Positions 16,987 to 26,644 of a DNA stretch of 64,000 bases are shown here, piece after piece; the first letter of the stretch is position 1; every line of letters begins with the position of its first letter. Under the pieces are notes generated by a model that saw only the letters and a program-made list of their open reading frames with translations, searched no databases and was not told where the DNA came from. Position numbers and translations under genes: made by a program. The stretch is from Massilia rhizosphaerae (GTDB lineage: Bacteria > Pseudomonadota > Gammaproteobacteria > Burkholderiales > Burkholderiaceae_D): assembly GCF_016093545.1 (NCBI RefSeq), contig NZ_JADKYX010000022.1, positions 79,669-143,668 on the forward strand, read 5' to 3'.

Positions 16987-18728
16987 TGGACATACATTCG
17001 CTGGCGCTGCCGGCGCTGTTTTTCGTCCTGTTGCTGGCCATGTCGTGGCCGCTCGGGATCCTGCTCGCGCGCGTAGCCGACGGCGGCCGAGTGCGCGGTT
17101 TCGGCTGGCTCCGCCGCGTCGAAGCCGTGTTGTACCGCGCCGCCGGCGTCGACGCGGACGCGGGCATGGACTGGAAAACCTATGCCCTGGCCCTGCTCGC
17201 GTTCAATTCGCTCGGCACGCTGGTCGTCTACCTGCTACAGCGCACGCAGGCCTGGCTGCCCTTCAATCCCCAGGGCCTCGCCAACGTCAGCCCCGATTCG
17301 GCGTTCAACACGGCCGTCAGCTTCGTCAGCAACACCAACTGGCAGGGCTACTCGGGCGAGCAGACGATGAGCTATCTGACCCAGATGCTGGCGCTCACGT
17401 GCCAGAACTTCTTCTCGGCCGCCACCGGCATCGCCGTCGCGTTCGCGCTGATCCGCGGCTTCGCGTCGAAGTCAGCACGGTCGATCGGCAATTTCTGGGT
17501 CGACCTCGTCCGCATCACCCTGTACGTGCTGCTGCCGCTGTCGCTGGTATTTTCCGTATTCCTGATGGGCCAGGGCGTGATCCAGAACTTTTCCGCCTAC
17601 CGGCAAGTGCAGTTGCTGGAACCGCTCACCCACGCGCAGACGGCAACCGCCACGCAAACCATCGCGATGGGCCCGGTGGCGTCGCAGGAAGCCATCAAGA
17701 TGCTGGGCACGAACGGCGGCGGCTTCTTCAACGCGAACTCCGCGCATCCGTACGAGAATCCGACCCCGCTGTCGAACCTGTTCCAGATGGTGTCCATCTT
17801 CCTGATCCCGGCCGGCCTGTGCTTCGCGTTCGGCCGCCTCGTCGGCGACCGCCGCCAGGGCTGGGCGGTCCTGGCCGCCATGGCGCTGCTGTTCGTCGTG
17901 ATGGCAGGCAGCGTCATGATGGCCGAGCACCACGCGCATCCGGCATTGACCGCGCTGGGCATCGACCAGCATGCGAGCAGCCTGCAATCGGGCGGCAATA
18001 TGGAAGGCAAGGAAACCCGCTTCGGCATCGACGCCTCCGCGCTGTTCGCCGCGGTGACCACGGCCGCGTCGTGCGGCGCGGTGAACTCAATGCACGATTC
18101 GTTCACCCCGCTGGGCGGCGCGGTGCCGCTGCTGCTGATCCAGTTCGGCGAAGTGATCTTCGGCGGCGTCGGGTCCGGCCTGTACGGCATGCTGATCTTC
18201 GCGATCATGGCCGTCTTCATCGCCGGCCTGATGATCGGCCGCACGCCGGAATACCTGGGCAAGAAGATCCAGGCCTATGAAATGAAGATGACGTCGGTCG
18301 CCATCCTCGTCACGCCCGTGCTGGTGTTGACCGGCACCGCTGTCGCCGTGCTGGCCGCGGCGGGCAAGGCCGGCGTCGCCAACCCCGGCGCGCACGGCTT
18401 TGCGGAAATCCTGTACGCGTTCAGCTCGGCCGCCAACAACAACGGCAGCGCCTTCGCCGGCCTGTCCGCCAACACCCCGTTCTACAACTGGATGCTGGCG
18501 ATCGCGATGTGGTTCGGCCGCTTCGCCATGATCGTGCCGGTGCTCGCGATCGCCGGCTCGCTCGCGGCCAAGCAGCGCCTGCAGACGACGGCCGGCACCA
18601 TGCCCACGCACGGCCCGATGTTCGTGGGCCTGCTGGTCGGCGTCGTCGTCCTGGTGGGCGTGCTGAATTACGTGCCGGCGCTCGCGCTCGGTCCCGTCGT
18701 CGAGCACCTGCAACTGTTCGCCAAATAA
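16986..18728 (+). CDS. kdpA: KdpA, potassium-binding channel-like subunit
   Basis: 580 residues, about ten membrane helices, with four selectivity-filter-like repeats, including NTNWQGYSGE, TNGGGFFNANSAHPYENPTP (residues about 240-260), TAASCGAVNSMHDSFTPLGG and AANNNGSAFAGL. Binds and conducts K+ within the high-affinity KdpFABC pump of the inner membrane. Start overlaps the kdpF stop; kdpB follows ten bases after the stop behind AAAGGAG. Confidence 0.97.
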   Translation: MDIHSLALPALFFVLLLAMSWPLGILLARVADGGRVRGFGWLRRVEAVLYRAAGVDADAGMDWKTYALALLAFNSLGTLVVYLLQRTQAWLPFNPQGLANVSPDSAFNTAVSFVSNTNWQGYSGEQTMSYLTQMLALTCQNFFSAATGIAVAFALIRGFASKSARSIGNFWVDLVRITLYVLLPLSLVFSVFLMGQGVIQNFSAYRQVQLLEPLTHAQTATATQTIAMGPVASQEAIKMLGTNGGGFFNANSAHPYENPTPLSNLFQMVSIFLIPAGLCFAFGRLVGDRRQGWAVLAAMALLFVVMAGSVMMAEHHAHPALTALGIDQHASSLQSGGNMEGKETRFGIDASALFAAVTTAASCGAVNSMHDSFTPLGGAVPLLLIQFGEVIFGGVGSGLYGMLIFAIMAVFIAGLMIGRTPEYLGKKIQAYEMKMTSVAILVTPVLVLTGTAVAVLAAAGKAGVANPGAHGFAEILYAFSSAANNNGSAFAGLSANTPFYNWMLAIAMWFGRFAMIVPVLAIAGSLAAKQRLQTTAGTMPTHGPMFVGLLVGVVVLVGVLNYVPALALGPVVEHLQLFAK

Positions 18729-18738
18729 AGGAGCCGCC

Positions 18739-20859
18739 ATGTCCCAACTGCATCCCGCGCCGACGGCGCCCGCGGACGCGTCGCCCGCCGCGACGGCCGG
18801 CAAGCATCTGCCCATGTTCGGCACGGGCCTCGTCGGCCCGGCGCTGGTCGACGCCTTCAAGAAACTCGGCGTAGGCACGCAGCTGCGCAGTCCCGTCATG
18901 TTCGTCGTGTACGCCGGCAGCATCGTCACGACGCTGCTGTACGCGCAGGCGGCGCTCGGCACCGGCGAGGCCCCACGCGGCTTCATCCTCGCCTGCGCCG
19001 TCTGGCTGTGGTTCACGGTGCTGTTCGCGAACTTCGCGGAAGCGCTGGCCGAAGGCCGCAGCAAGGCGCAGGCCGCGTCGCTGCGCGGCCTGAAGGAAGC
19101 CGTGATCGCGAAGAAGCTGGCCGTGCCGAAGCACGGCACCACCTGGCTGCCCTGCCCCGCCACCGACCTGCGCAAGGGCAACCACATCCTGATCGAAGCG
19201 GGCGACGTGGTGCCGATCGACGGCGAGGTCGTCGAAGGCGTCGCATCGGTGGACGAGAGCGCGATCACGGGCGAATCGGCGCCGGTGATCCGCGAATCCG
19301 GCGGCGATTTTTCCAGCGTCACCGGCGGCACGCGCGTGCTGTCCGACTGGCTGGTCGTCCGGGTGACGGCGAACCCGGGCGAGACCTTCCTCGACCGCAT
19401 GATCGCGATGGTCGAGGGCGCGAAACGCAAGAAGACGCCCAACGAGATCGCGCTGACGATCCTGCTGGTGGCACTGACGATCGTGTTCCTCGTCGTGACG
19501 GTGACCTTGCTGCCGTTCTCGCTGTACGCGGTGGCAGTCGCCAAGGCCGGCACGCCCGTCACGATCACCGTGCTGATCGCGCTGCTCGTGTGCCTGATCC
19601 CGACCACCATCGGCGGCCTGCTGTCGGCCATCGGCGTGGCGGGCATGAGCCGCATGATGCGCGCGAACGTGATCGCCACGTCGGGCCGCGCGGTGGAAGC
19701 CGCGGGCGACGTCGACGTGCTCCTGCTCGACAAGACCGGCACCATCACGCTCGGCAACCGCCAGGCCGCCGCCTTCCTGCCGGCGCCGGGCGTGACGGAC
19801 CGCGAACTGGCCGACGTGGCACAGCTCGCCTCGCTGGCCGACGAGACGCCGGAAGGCCGCAGCATCGTGGTGCTGGCCAAGCAGCGCTTCAACATCCGCC
19901 AACGCGAGCTGGAACACCTGCACGCCGTCTTCGTGCCGTTTTCCGCGCAGACCCGCATGAGCGGCGTCGATTGCGGCGGGCGCAAGATCCGCAAGGGCGC
20001 CTTCGACGCCGTCCGGCGCCACGTCGAGGCGCTCGGCATGCCGTTCCCGCCCGAGGTCGTGCGCACGGTCGAAGACGCCGCGCGCCGCGGCAGCACGCCG
20101 CTCGTCGTGGCCGACGACGACCGCGTGATGGGCGTCGTCGAGCTGAAGGACATCGTCAAGGGCGGCATCAAGGAGCGCTTCGCCGAGCTGCGCCGCATGG
20201 GCATCAAGACCGTGATGATCACCGGCGACAACAAGCTGACGGCCGCCGCCATCGCCGCCGAGGCCGGGGTCGACGATTTCCTCGCCGAGGCCACGCCGGA
20301 GGACAAGCTGAAGCTGATCCGGCACTACCAGTCGGAAGGCCGCTTGGTCGCGATGACGGGCGACGGCACCAACGACGCCCCGGCGCTGGCCCAGGCCGAC
20401 GTGGCCGTGGCGATGAACTCCGGCACCCAGGCCGCCAAGGAGGCGGGCAACATGGTGGACCTCGATTCGAATCCGACCAAGCTGCTGGAGATCGTCGAGA
20501 TCGGCAAGCAGATGCTGATGACGCGCGGCTCGCTGACCACGTTCTCGATCGCGAACGACGTGGCCAAGTATTTCGCGATCATCCCGGCCGCGTTCGTCGG
20601 CACCTATCCGCAACTGAAGGCGCTCGACGTCATGCACCTGGCCAGCCCGTCCTCGGCGATCATGTCGGCGCTGATCTTCAACGCCCTGATCATCGTGTTC
20701 CTGATCCCGCTGGCCCTGCGCGGCGTGCGCTACCGCGCGATCGGCGCCACCGCCCTGCTGCGCCGCAACCTGCTCGTCTACGGCATCGGCGGTATCATTT
20801 TGCCGTTCATCGGCATCAAGTTGATCGACGTGCTGCTGGCCGCGCTCAACCTCGTCTGA
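18739..20859 (+). CDS. kdpB: KdpB, P-type ATPase subunit
   Basis: 706 residues, the normal length. It has the TGES actuator motif (ITGESAPV), the phosphorylation site DKTGT at about Asp 331, KGAFDAVRRH in the nucleotide domain, and the hinge motif TGDGTNDAPAL near residue 538. It hydrolyses ATP to drive K+ uptake through KdpA. All catalytic residues I can check are intact. Confidence 0.97.
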   Translation: MSQLHPAPTAPADASPAATAGKHLPMFGTGLVGPALVDAFKKLGVGTQLRSPVMFVVYAGSIVTTLLYAQAALGTGEAPRGFILACAVWLWFTVLFANFAEALAEGRSKAQAASLRGLKEAVIAKKLAVPKHGTTWLPCPATDLRKGNHILIEAGDVVPIDGEVVEGVASVDESAITGESAPVIRESGGDFSSVTGGTRVLSDWLVVRVTANPGETFLDRMIAMVEGAKRKKTPNEIALTILLVALTIVFLVVTVTLLPFSLYAVAVAKAGTPVTITVLIALLVCLIPTTIGGLLSAIGVAGMSRMMRANVIATSGRAVEAAGDVDVLLLDKTGTITLGNRQAAAFLPAPGVTDRELADVAQLASLADETPEGRSIVVLAKQRFNIRQRELEHLHAVFVPFSAQTRMSGVDCGGRKIRKGAFDAVRRHVEALGMPFPPEVVRTVEDAARRGSTPLVVADDDRVMGVVELKDIVKGGIKERFAELRRMGIKTVMITGDNKLTAAAIAAEAGVDDFLAEATPEDKLKLIRHYQSEGRLVAMTGDGTNDAPALAQADVAVAMNSGTQAAKEAGNMVDLDSNPTKLLEIVEIGKQMLMTRGSLTTFSIANDVAKYFAIIPAAFVGTYPQLKALDVMHLASPSSAIMSALIFNALIIVFLIPLALRGVRYRAIGATALLRRNLLVYGIGGIILPFIGIKLIDVLLAALNLV

Positions 20860-20873
20860 ACAAGGAGAATCGC

Positions 20874-21449
20874 ATGGCAACCATCCTTCGTCCCGCGCTG
20901 GTCCTGTTCGGCTCCCTGACCGTCGTGTGCGGCGTGCTGTACCCCGCCGCCGTCACCGGCATCGGCCGCGCCGTATTCGCCCGCCAGGTGGACGGCAGCC
21001 TGATCGAGGCCGGCGGCAAGACCGTCGGCTCCAGCCTGATCGGCCAGCCTTTTTCCGCGCCCCGCTACTTCTGGAGCCGGCCGTCGGCCACGACGCCGAT
21101 GGCGGACAACGCCGCCGGCTCGGGCGCTTCCAACCTGGGGCCGACCAATCCGGCCCTGCTGGACGCCGTCAAGGACCGCGTGGCCGCGCTGCGCCGCGCC
21201 GATCCCGCCAACCGCGCGCCGATACCCGTCGATCTCGTCACCGCCTCCGCGAGCGGCGTCGACCCGGAGATCAGCCTGGCGGCGGCCGACTACCAGGTGG
21301 CGCGCGTCGCCGCGGCGCGCAAGGTGCCTGAGGCGCAGGTGCGCGCGCTCGTCGCCCGGCATCGGCAGGAGCCGGTCCTCGGCTTCCTGGGCGAGCCGCG
21401 CGTGAACGTGCTGGCATTGAACCTGGCGCTGGACGGCAAGGCGCAATGA
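20874..21449 (+). CDS. kdpC: KdpC, K+-ATPase subunit C
   Basis: 191 residues with one N-terminal membrane helix (ALVLFGSLTVVCGVLYPAAV) and a periplasmic domain with the family segments GSSLIGQPFSAPRYFWSRPS, SGSNLGPTNP-like ASNLGPTNPALL, and the C-terminal GVDPEISLAAADYQ. It joins KdpA and KdpB and raises nucleotide affinity. Preceded by AAGGAG; kdpD follows ten bases after its stop. Confidence 0.96.
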   Translation: MATILRPALVLFGSLTVVCGVLYPAAVTGIGRAVFARQVDGSLIEAGGKTVGSSLIGQPFSAPRYFWSRPSATTPMADNAAGSGASNLGPTNPALLDAVKDRVAALRRADPANRAPIPVDLVTASASGVDPEISLAAADYQVARVAAARKVPEAQVRALVARHRQEPVLGFLGEPRVNVLALNLALDGKAQ

Positions 21450-21459
21450 GGACCACGCC

Positions 21460-24183
21460 ATGAACGCCCCTGGCGACGAGCAGCGGCGCGACCCGGACGC
21501 GCTGCTGGCCCAGGTGCGCGCGGAAGAGCGGCGCGCGGCGCGGGGCCGGCTGCGCATCTATTTCGGCGCGTCGGCCGGCGTGGGCAAGACCTGGGCGATG
21601 CTGTCCGCGGCGCGGCAGCTCGCCGCCGGGCGCACGGTGCTGGTCGGCATCTCCGAAACCCACGGGCGCGCGGAGACCGAGGCGCTGCTGGACGGACTGG
21701 ACGTCCTGCCGCGCCGGCGCATCGATTACCGCGGCAAGACGTTGTCCGAGTTCGACATCGACGCCGCGCTCGAACGGCGCCCGCAACTCGTCCTCGTCGA
21801 CGAATTGGCCCACTCGAACGTTCCCGGTTCGCGCCACCCCAAGCGCTGGCAAGACATCGACGAGCTCCTGGCCGCCGGCATCGACGTGTTCACGACGGTG
21901 AACGTGCAGCACCTGGAAAGCCTGAACGACGTGGTCGGCGGCATCACCGGGGTGCGCGTCGGGGAGACGGTGCCGGACTCCGTGTTCGACGGCGCCGACG
22001 AGGTCGTGCTGGTGGACCTGCCGGCGGACGAGCTGCTGGCCCGCCTGAAGCTCGGCAAGGTGTACCAGCCGGCGCAGGCCGAACGGGCCGGCCGGAATTT
22101 CTTCCGCAAGGGGAATCTCATCGCGCTGCGCGAACTGGCGCTGCGCCGCACCGCGGAGCGCATCGGCGACGACGTGCGCGCCTACCGCGTCGAACAATCC
22201 ATCGACGCCGTGTGGCGCACGGGGACGGCACTGCTGGCCTGCGTCGGGCCCGGGGCGGACGCGGAGGGCGTGGTGCGCAGCGCGGCCCGCCTGGCCGCGC
22301 AACTCGGCGCCGACTGGCACGCGGTCTACGTCGAGACCCCGGCGCTGCAGCGCCTCGACGCCGGCCGGCGCGCGCGGACCCTGGCGGCGCTCAAGCTGGC
22401 ACGCGATCTCGGCGCCGCCACGACCGTCCTGTCGGGCGACGGCGTGGAAGCCGCCGTCGTCGACTACGCCCGCAGCCACAACCTGGCGCGCATCGCGCTC
22501 GGGCGCGGCCATGCGGGACGGCCGTGGCGCATGCCGTGCGGCCGCCGCATCGCGCGCCTGGCTCCCGACATCGAACTGCTCGAAGTCGCCGCGCCGCAGC
22601 ACACGGCGGCCGATGGCCTTCGCGCCGCGCCCGCCGTGCCTGCCGTTCCCGCGCGCGCGGCCGTCGTGGCACATGGCGTGGCGGTCCTGTCCAGCCTGGG
22701 CATGGCGCTGGCGGCCACGCCGACCATCGCCTGGCTGGACCTGGCCAACATCGCCATGCTGTTCCTGCTGGTCGTGCTGCTGATCGCCGTGCGTTTCGGC
22801 CGCGGCCCGTCGGTCACCGCGACGTGCGTCAGCGTGGCCTGCTTCGACTTCTTCTTCGTACCGCCGCGCTTCACGTTCGAGATCTCGGATCTCCAGTACC
22901 TGGTGGCCTTCGGCGTAATGCTGGCGGTCGGCCTGATCACGGGGCATCTCACGGCCGGTCTCCGGTTCCAGGCGCACGTCGCCGCCCGGCGCGAGAGCAG
23001 GACGCGCGCGTTGTACGAATTCGCGCGGGCCTTGTCCGGCGTACTGCAGACGGAGCAGATCCAGGAAGCCACGCGCGACGCCATCGGGCGCACGTTCGGC
23101 GCGCGCACGGTCCTGCTGCTGCCGGACGCCGACGGGCGCGTACATCCCACGTCCGAGACCGGCGCCGAAACGATCGCCGCCCTCGATGCCGGCATCGCGC
23201 AGTGGTCGTTCGATCACGGCACCAGCGCCGGCATGGGCACGGACACCCTGCCCGGCAGTCCCGTCTTCTACATGCCGCTGGTCGCGCCGATGCGCACCCG
23301 CGGCGTGCTGGCGATCGAGGCCTCGACCCCGCACTGGCTGCTGGCGCCGGAACAGCGCCAGCAGCTCGACACGTTCGCGGCGCTGGCCGCCATCGCGCTG
23401 GAACGGGTGCATTACATCGAGGTCGCGCAGGAGGCATTGGTGAGAATCGAATCGGAGCGCCTGCGCAACTCGCTGCTGGCGGCGCTGTCGCACGACCTGC
23501 GCACGCCGCTCACGTCGCTGATGGCGCAGGCCGAGTCGCTGGCGCGCTCGTCGCCGCCGCTGGCGCCGGCGCAGCGCACGATGGCGGACGCGCTGCGCGA
23601 CGAAATGGTCCGCATGAGCATGCTGGTGACGAACCTGCTCGACATGGCCCGCATCGAGAGCGGCGACGTCAAGCTCAAGCTCCAATGGCAGCCGGTCGAG
23701 GAAGTCATCGGCAGCGCGCTCTCGGCCAGCCGCGCCGCGCTGGCCGGCCACGCGGTCGAGACCCACGTGCCGGCCGACCTGCCGCTGGTGCAGTACGACG
23801 CCGTGCTGATCGAGCGGGTCTTGTCCAACCTGCTGGAGAATGCGGGCAAATACACGCCGCCGGGCAGCACGGTCGCCATCTCGGCCGAGCGCCACGGGCT
23901 GTGGCTGAACGTCGCCGTGACGGACGACGGTCCCGGACTGCCGCCCGGCCAGGAAGAGGCGGTATTCGACAAATTCACGCGCGGCGAGCGCGAATCCGCC
24001 AAGCCCGGGGTCGGCCTGGGCCTCGCCATCTGCCGCGCGATCGTCGGTGCGCACGGCGGGACGATCCATGCGGCCAACCGTTCCGAAGGCGGTGCCGCAT
24101 TCGTATTCACCCTGCCGCTGGGGACGCCGCCGGCGCCGCCCCCGCTGGACGAGGATCTGGAAGTCGAGGAACAGGATGAGTGA
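21460..24183 (+). CDS. kdpD: KdpD, potassium/turgor sensor histidine kinase
   Basis: 907 residues, full length. N-terminal KdpD domain with Walker A GASAGVGKT (about 36-44) and VDELAHSNVPGSRHPKRWQD; a Usp-like domain (about 250-370); four membrane helices (about 400-510); a GAF domain (about 520-650); the HisKA box ALSHDLRTPLTSL with the phospho-accepting His near residue 677; and an HATPase domain with DDGPGLPPG and GVGLGLAIC. Phosphorylates KdpE when K+ is limiting. Overlaps kdpE by eight bases. Confidence 0.96.
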   Translation: MNAPGDEQRRDPDALLAQVRAEERRAARGRLRIYFGASAGVGKTWAMLSAARQLAAGRTVLVGISETHGRAETEALLDGLDVLPRRRIDYRGKTLSEFDIDAALERRPQLVLVDELAHSNVPGSRHPKRWQDIDELLAAGIDVFTTVNVQHLESLNDVVGGITGVRVGETVPDSVFDGADEVVLVDLPADELLARLKLGKVYQPAQAERAGRNFFRKGNLIALRELALRRTAERIGDDVRAYRVEQSIDAVWRTGTALLACVGPGADAEGVVRSAARLAAQLGADWHAVYVETPALQRLDAGRRARTLAALKLARDLGAATTVLSGDGVEAAVVDYARSHNLARIALGRGHAGRPWRMPCGRRIARLAPDIELLEVAAPQHTAADGLRAAPAVPAVPARAAVVAHGVAVLSSLGMALAATPTIAWLDLANIAMLFLLVVLLIAVRFGRGPSVTATCVSVACFDFFFVPPRFTFEISDLQYLVAFGVMLAVGLITGHLTAGLRFQAHVAARRESRTRALYEFARALSGVLQTEQIQEATRDAIGRTFGARTVLLLPDADGRVHPTSETGAETIAALDAGIAQWSFDHGTSAGMGTDTLPGSPVFYMPLVAPMRTRGVLAIEASTPHWLLAPEQRQQLDTFAALAAIALERVHYIEVAQEALVRIESERLRNSLLAALSHDLRTPLTSLMAQAESLARSSPPLAPAQRTMADALRDEMVRMSMLVTNLLDMARIESGDVKLKLQWQPVEEVIGSALSASRAALAGHAVETHVPADLPLVQYDAVLIERVLSNLLENAGKYTPPGSTVAISAERHGLWLNVAVTDDGPGLPPGQEEAVFDKFTRGERESAKPGVGLGLAICRAIVGAHGGTIHAANRSEGGAAFVFTLPLGTPPAPPPLDEDLEVEEQDE

Positions 24184-24871
24184 TTTCACCGGGATTGCCC
24201 TGCTCGTGGAAGACGAGCCCCATATCCGGCGCTTCGTGCGCGGCGCGCTGGAGCAGGAAGGATGGCAGGTGCACGAGGCTGCGACCCTGCAGCGCGGCCT
24301 GACGGAGGCCGGGACGCGCAAGCCGGACGTCGTCATCCTCGACCTCGGCCTGCCCGACGGCGACGGCGTCGATTTCATCGCCGACCTGCGCAAGTGGTCC
24401 GCGGTGCCGGTCATCGTGCTGTCGGCCCGCGTGACCGAAGAAGAAAAGATCCGCGCGCTCGACCGCGGCGCGGACGACTATCTCACCAAGCCGTTCGGCG
24501 TCGGCGAGCTGCTGGCGCGCGTACGCGCGTCGCAACGGCGCCTGCGCGGCGCGGCCACGGGCGGCGACGGCAAGGTGCGGTTCGGCGACGTCGTGGTGGA
24601 CGTGCAGAACCGGCGCGTCACCAAGGGCGGCGGCGTCGTGCGCCTCACGCCCACGGAACACCGCCTGCTCGCGGTACTCGTCGCCAATGCGGGCAAGGTC
24701 ATGACGACGCCCCAGCTGCTGCGCAGCGTCTGGGGCCCGAACCAGTCCGACCATGCGCACTACCTGCGGATCTACATGGGGCATCTGCGGCACAAGCTGG
24801 AAGACAATCCCGCCCAGCCCCGGTACATGATCACCGAGACAGGCGTCGGCTATCGGTTCCAGCTGCCGTGA
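24176..24871 (+). CDS. kdpE: KdpE, OmpR-type response regulator
   Basis: 231 residues. Receiver domain with the acidic pocket VEDE, phospho-acceptor Asp in VVILDLGLPDGDGV and Lys in YLTKPFG, then an OmpR-type winged-helix domain (HRLLAVLVANAGKVMTTPQL, and the C-terminal YMITETGVGYRFQLP). Activates kdpFABC. The ATG at 24176 lies inside the end of kdpD; the stop is one base from the stop of the convergent cyclase gene. Confidence 0.96.
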   Translation: MSDFTGIALLVEDEPHIRRFVRGALEQEGWQVHEAATLQRGLTEAGTRKPDVVILDLGLPDGDGVDFIADLRKWSAVPVIVLSARVTEEEKIRALDRGADDYLTKPFGVGELLARVRASQRRLRGAATGGDGKVRFGDVVVDVQNRRVTKGGGVVRLTPTEHRLLAVLVANAGKVMTTPQLLRSVWGPNQSDHAHYLRIYMGHLRHKLEDNPAQPRYMITETGVGYRFQLP

Positions 24872-24872
24872 T

Positions 24873-26231
<1,359 letters not shown>

Positions 26232-26644
26232 GGGCATCCTTGCCTGACGACGAAGAAAGAACCGGCGGCATGGGGCGAATCGGACGAAGCACGCAGCCTT
26301 TGCAATAAATTCTATCCGATTATCACCGGGCTGTGCGCTAGGGCCACGACCGTTGCATCGGAGGTACAGCACGTTCCAACATAAAACTTCTGAAACATTC
26401 TACAGCGAAACAATTAGCGATAATTCATTCTTTATGCGAAAAACATGGGATGTGCTGCACAAATGTCACATCCGGTTCGCCCGGCCGGGCCAGCGCCGCG
26501 TGCCTGTCGCGCCGGCAACGCCGCTCATCCTGAAAATCACCAAAACTCATCTTTCGCTTGCCCTGTCCAGCCGTCTGCCCCTATGCTTGCCCTTCACGGC
26601 CCAGCCGCACCGAGTCTGCCCGGGACAACAACGGACAACAAGAC
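26232..26644. other. 413-bp divergent intergenic region
   Basis: Lies between the AGDEF cyclase and the hybrid kinase, both reading outward. It is AT-richer than its surroundings, especially 26380-26450, where promoters for both genes are likely. I found no clear hairpin, repeat or small coding frame with a ribosome-binding site in it. Confidence 0.5.

Noticed and set aside
21271..24414. A 1047-codon minus-strand frame across kdpC-kdpD
   Set aside because: Antisense shadow of kdpD, without any recognisable domain.
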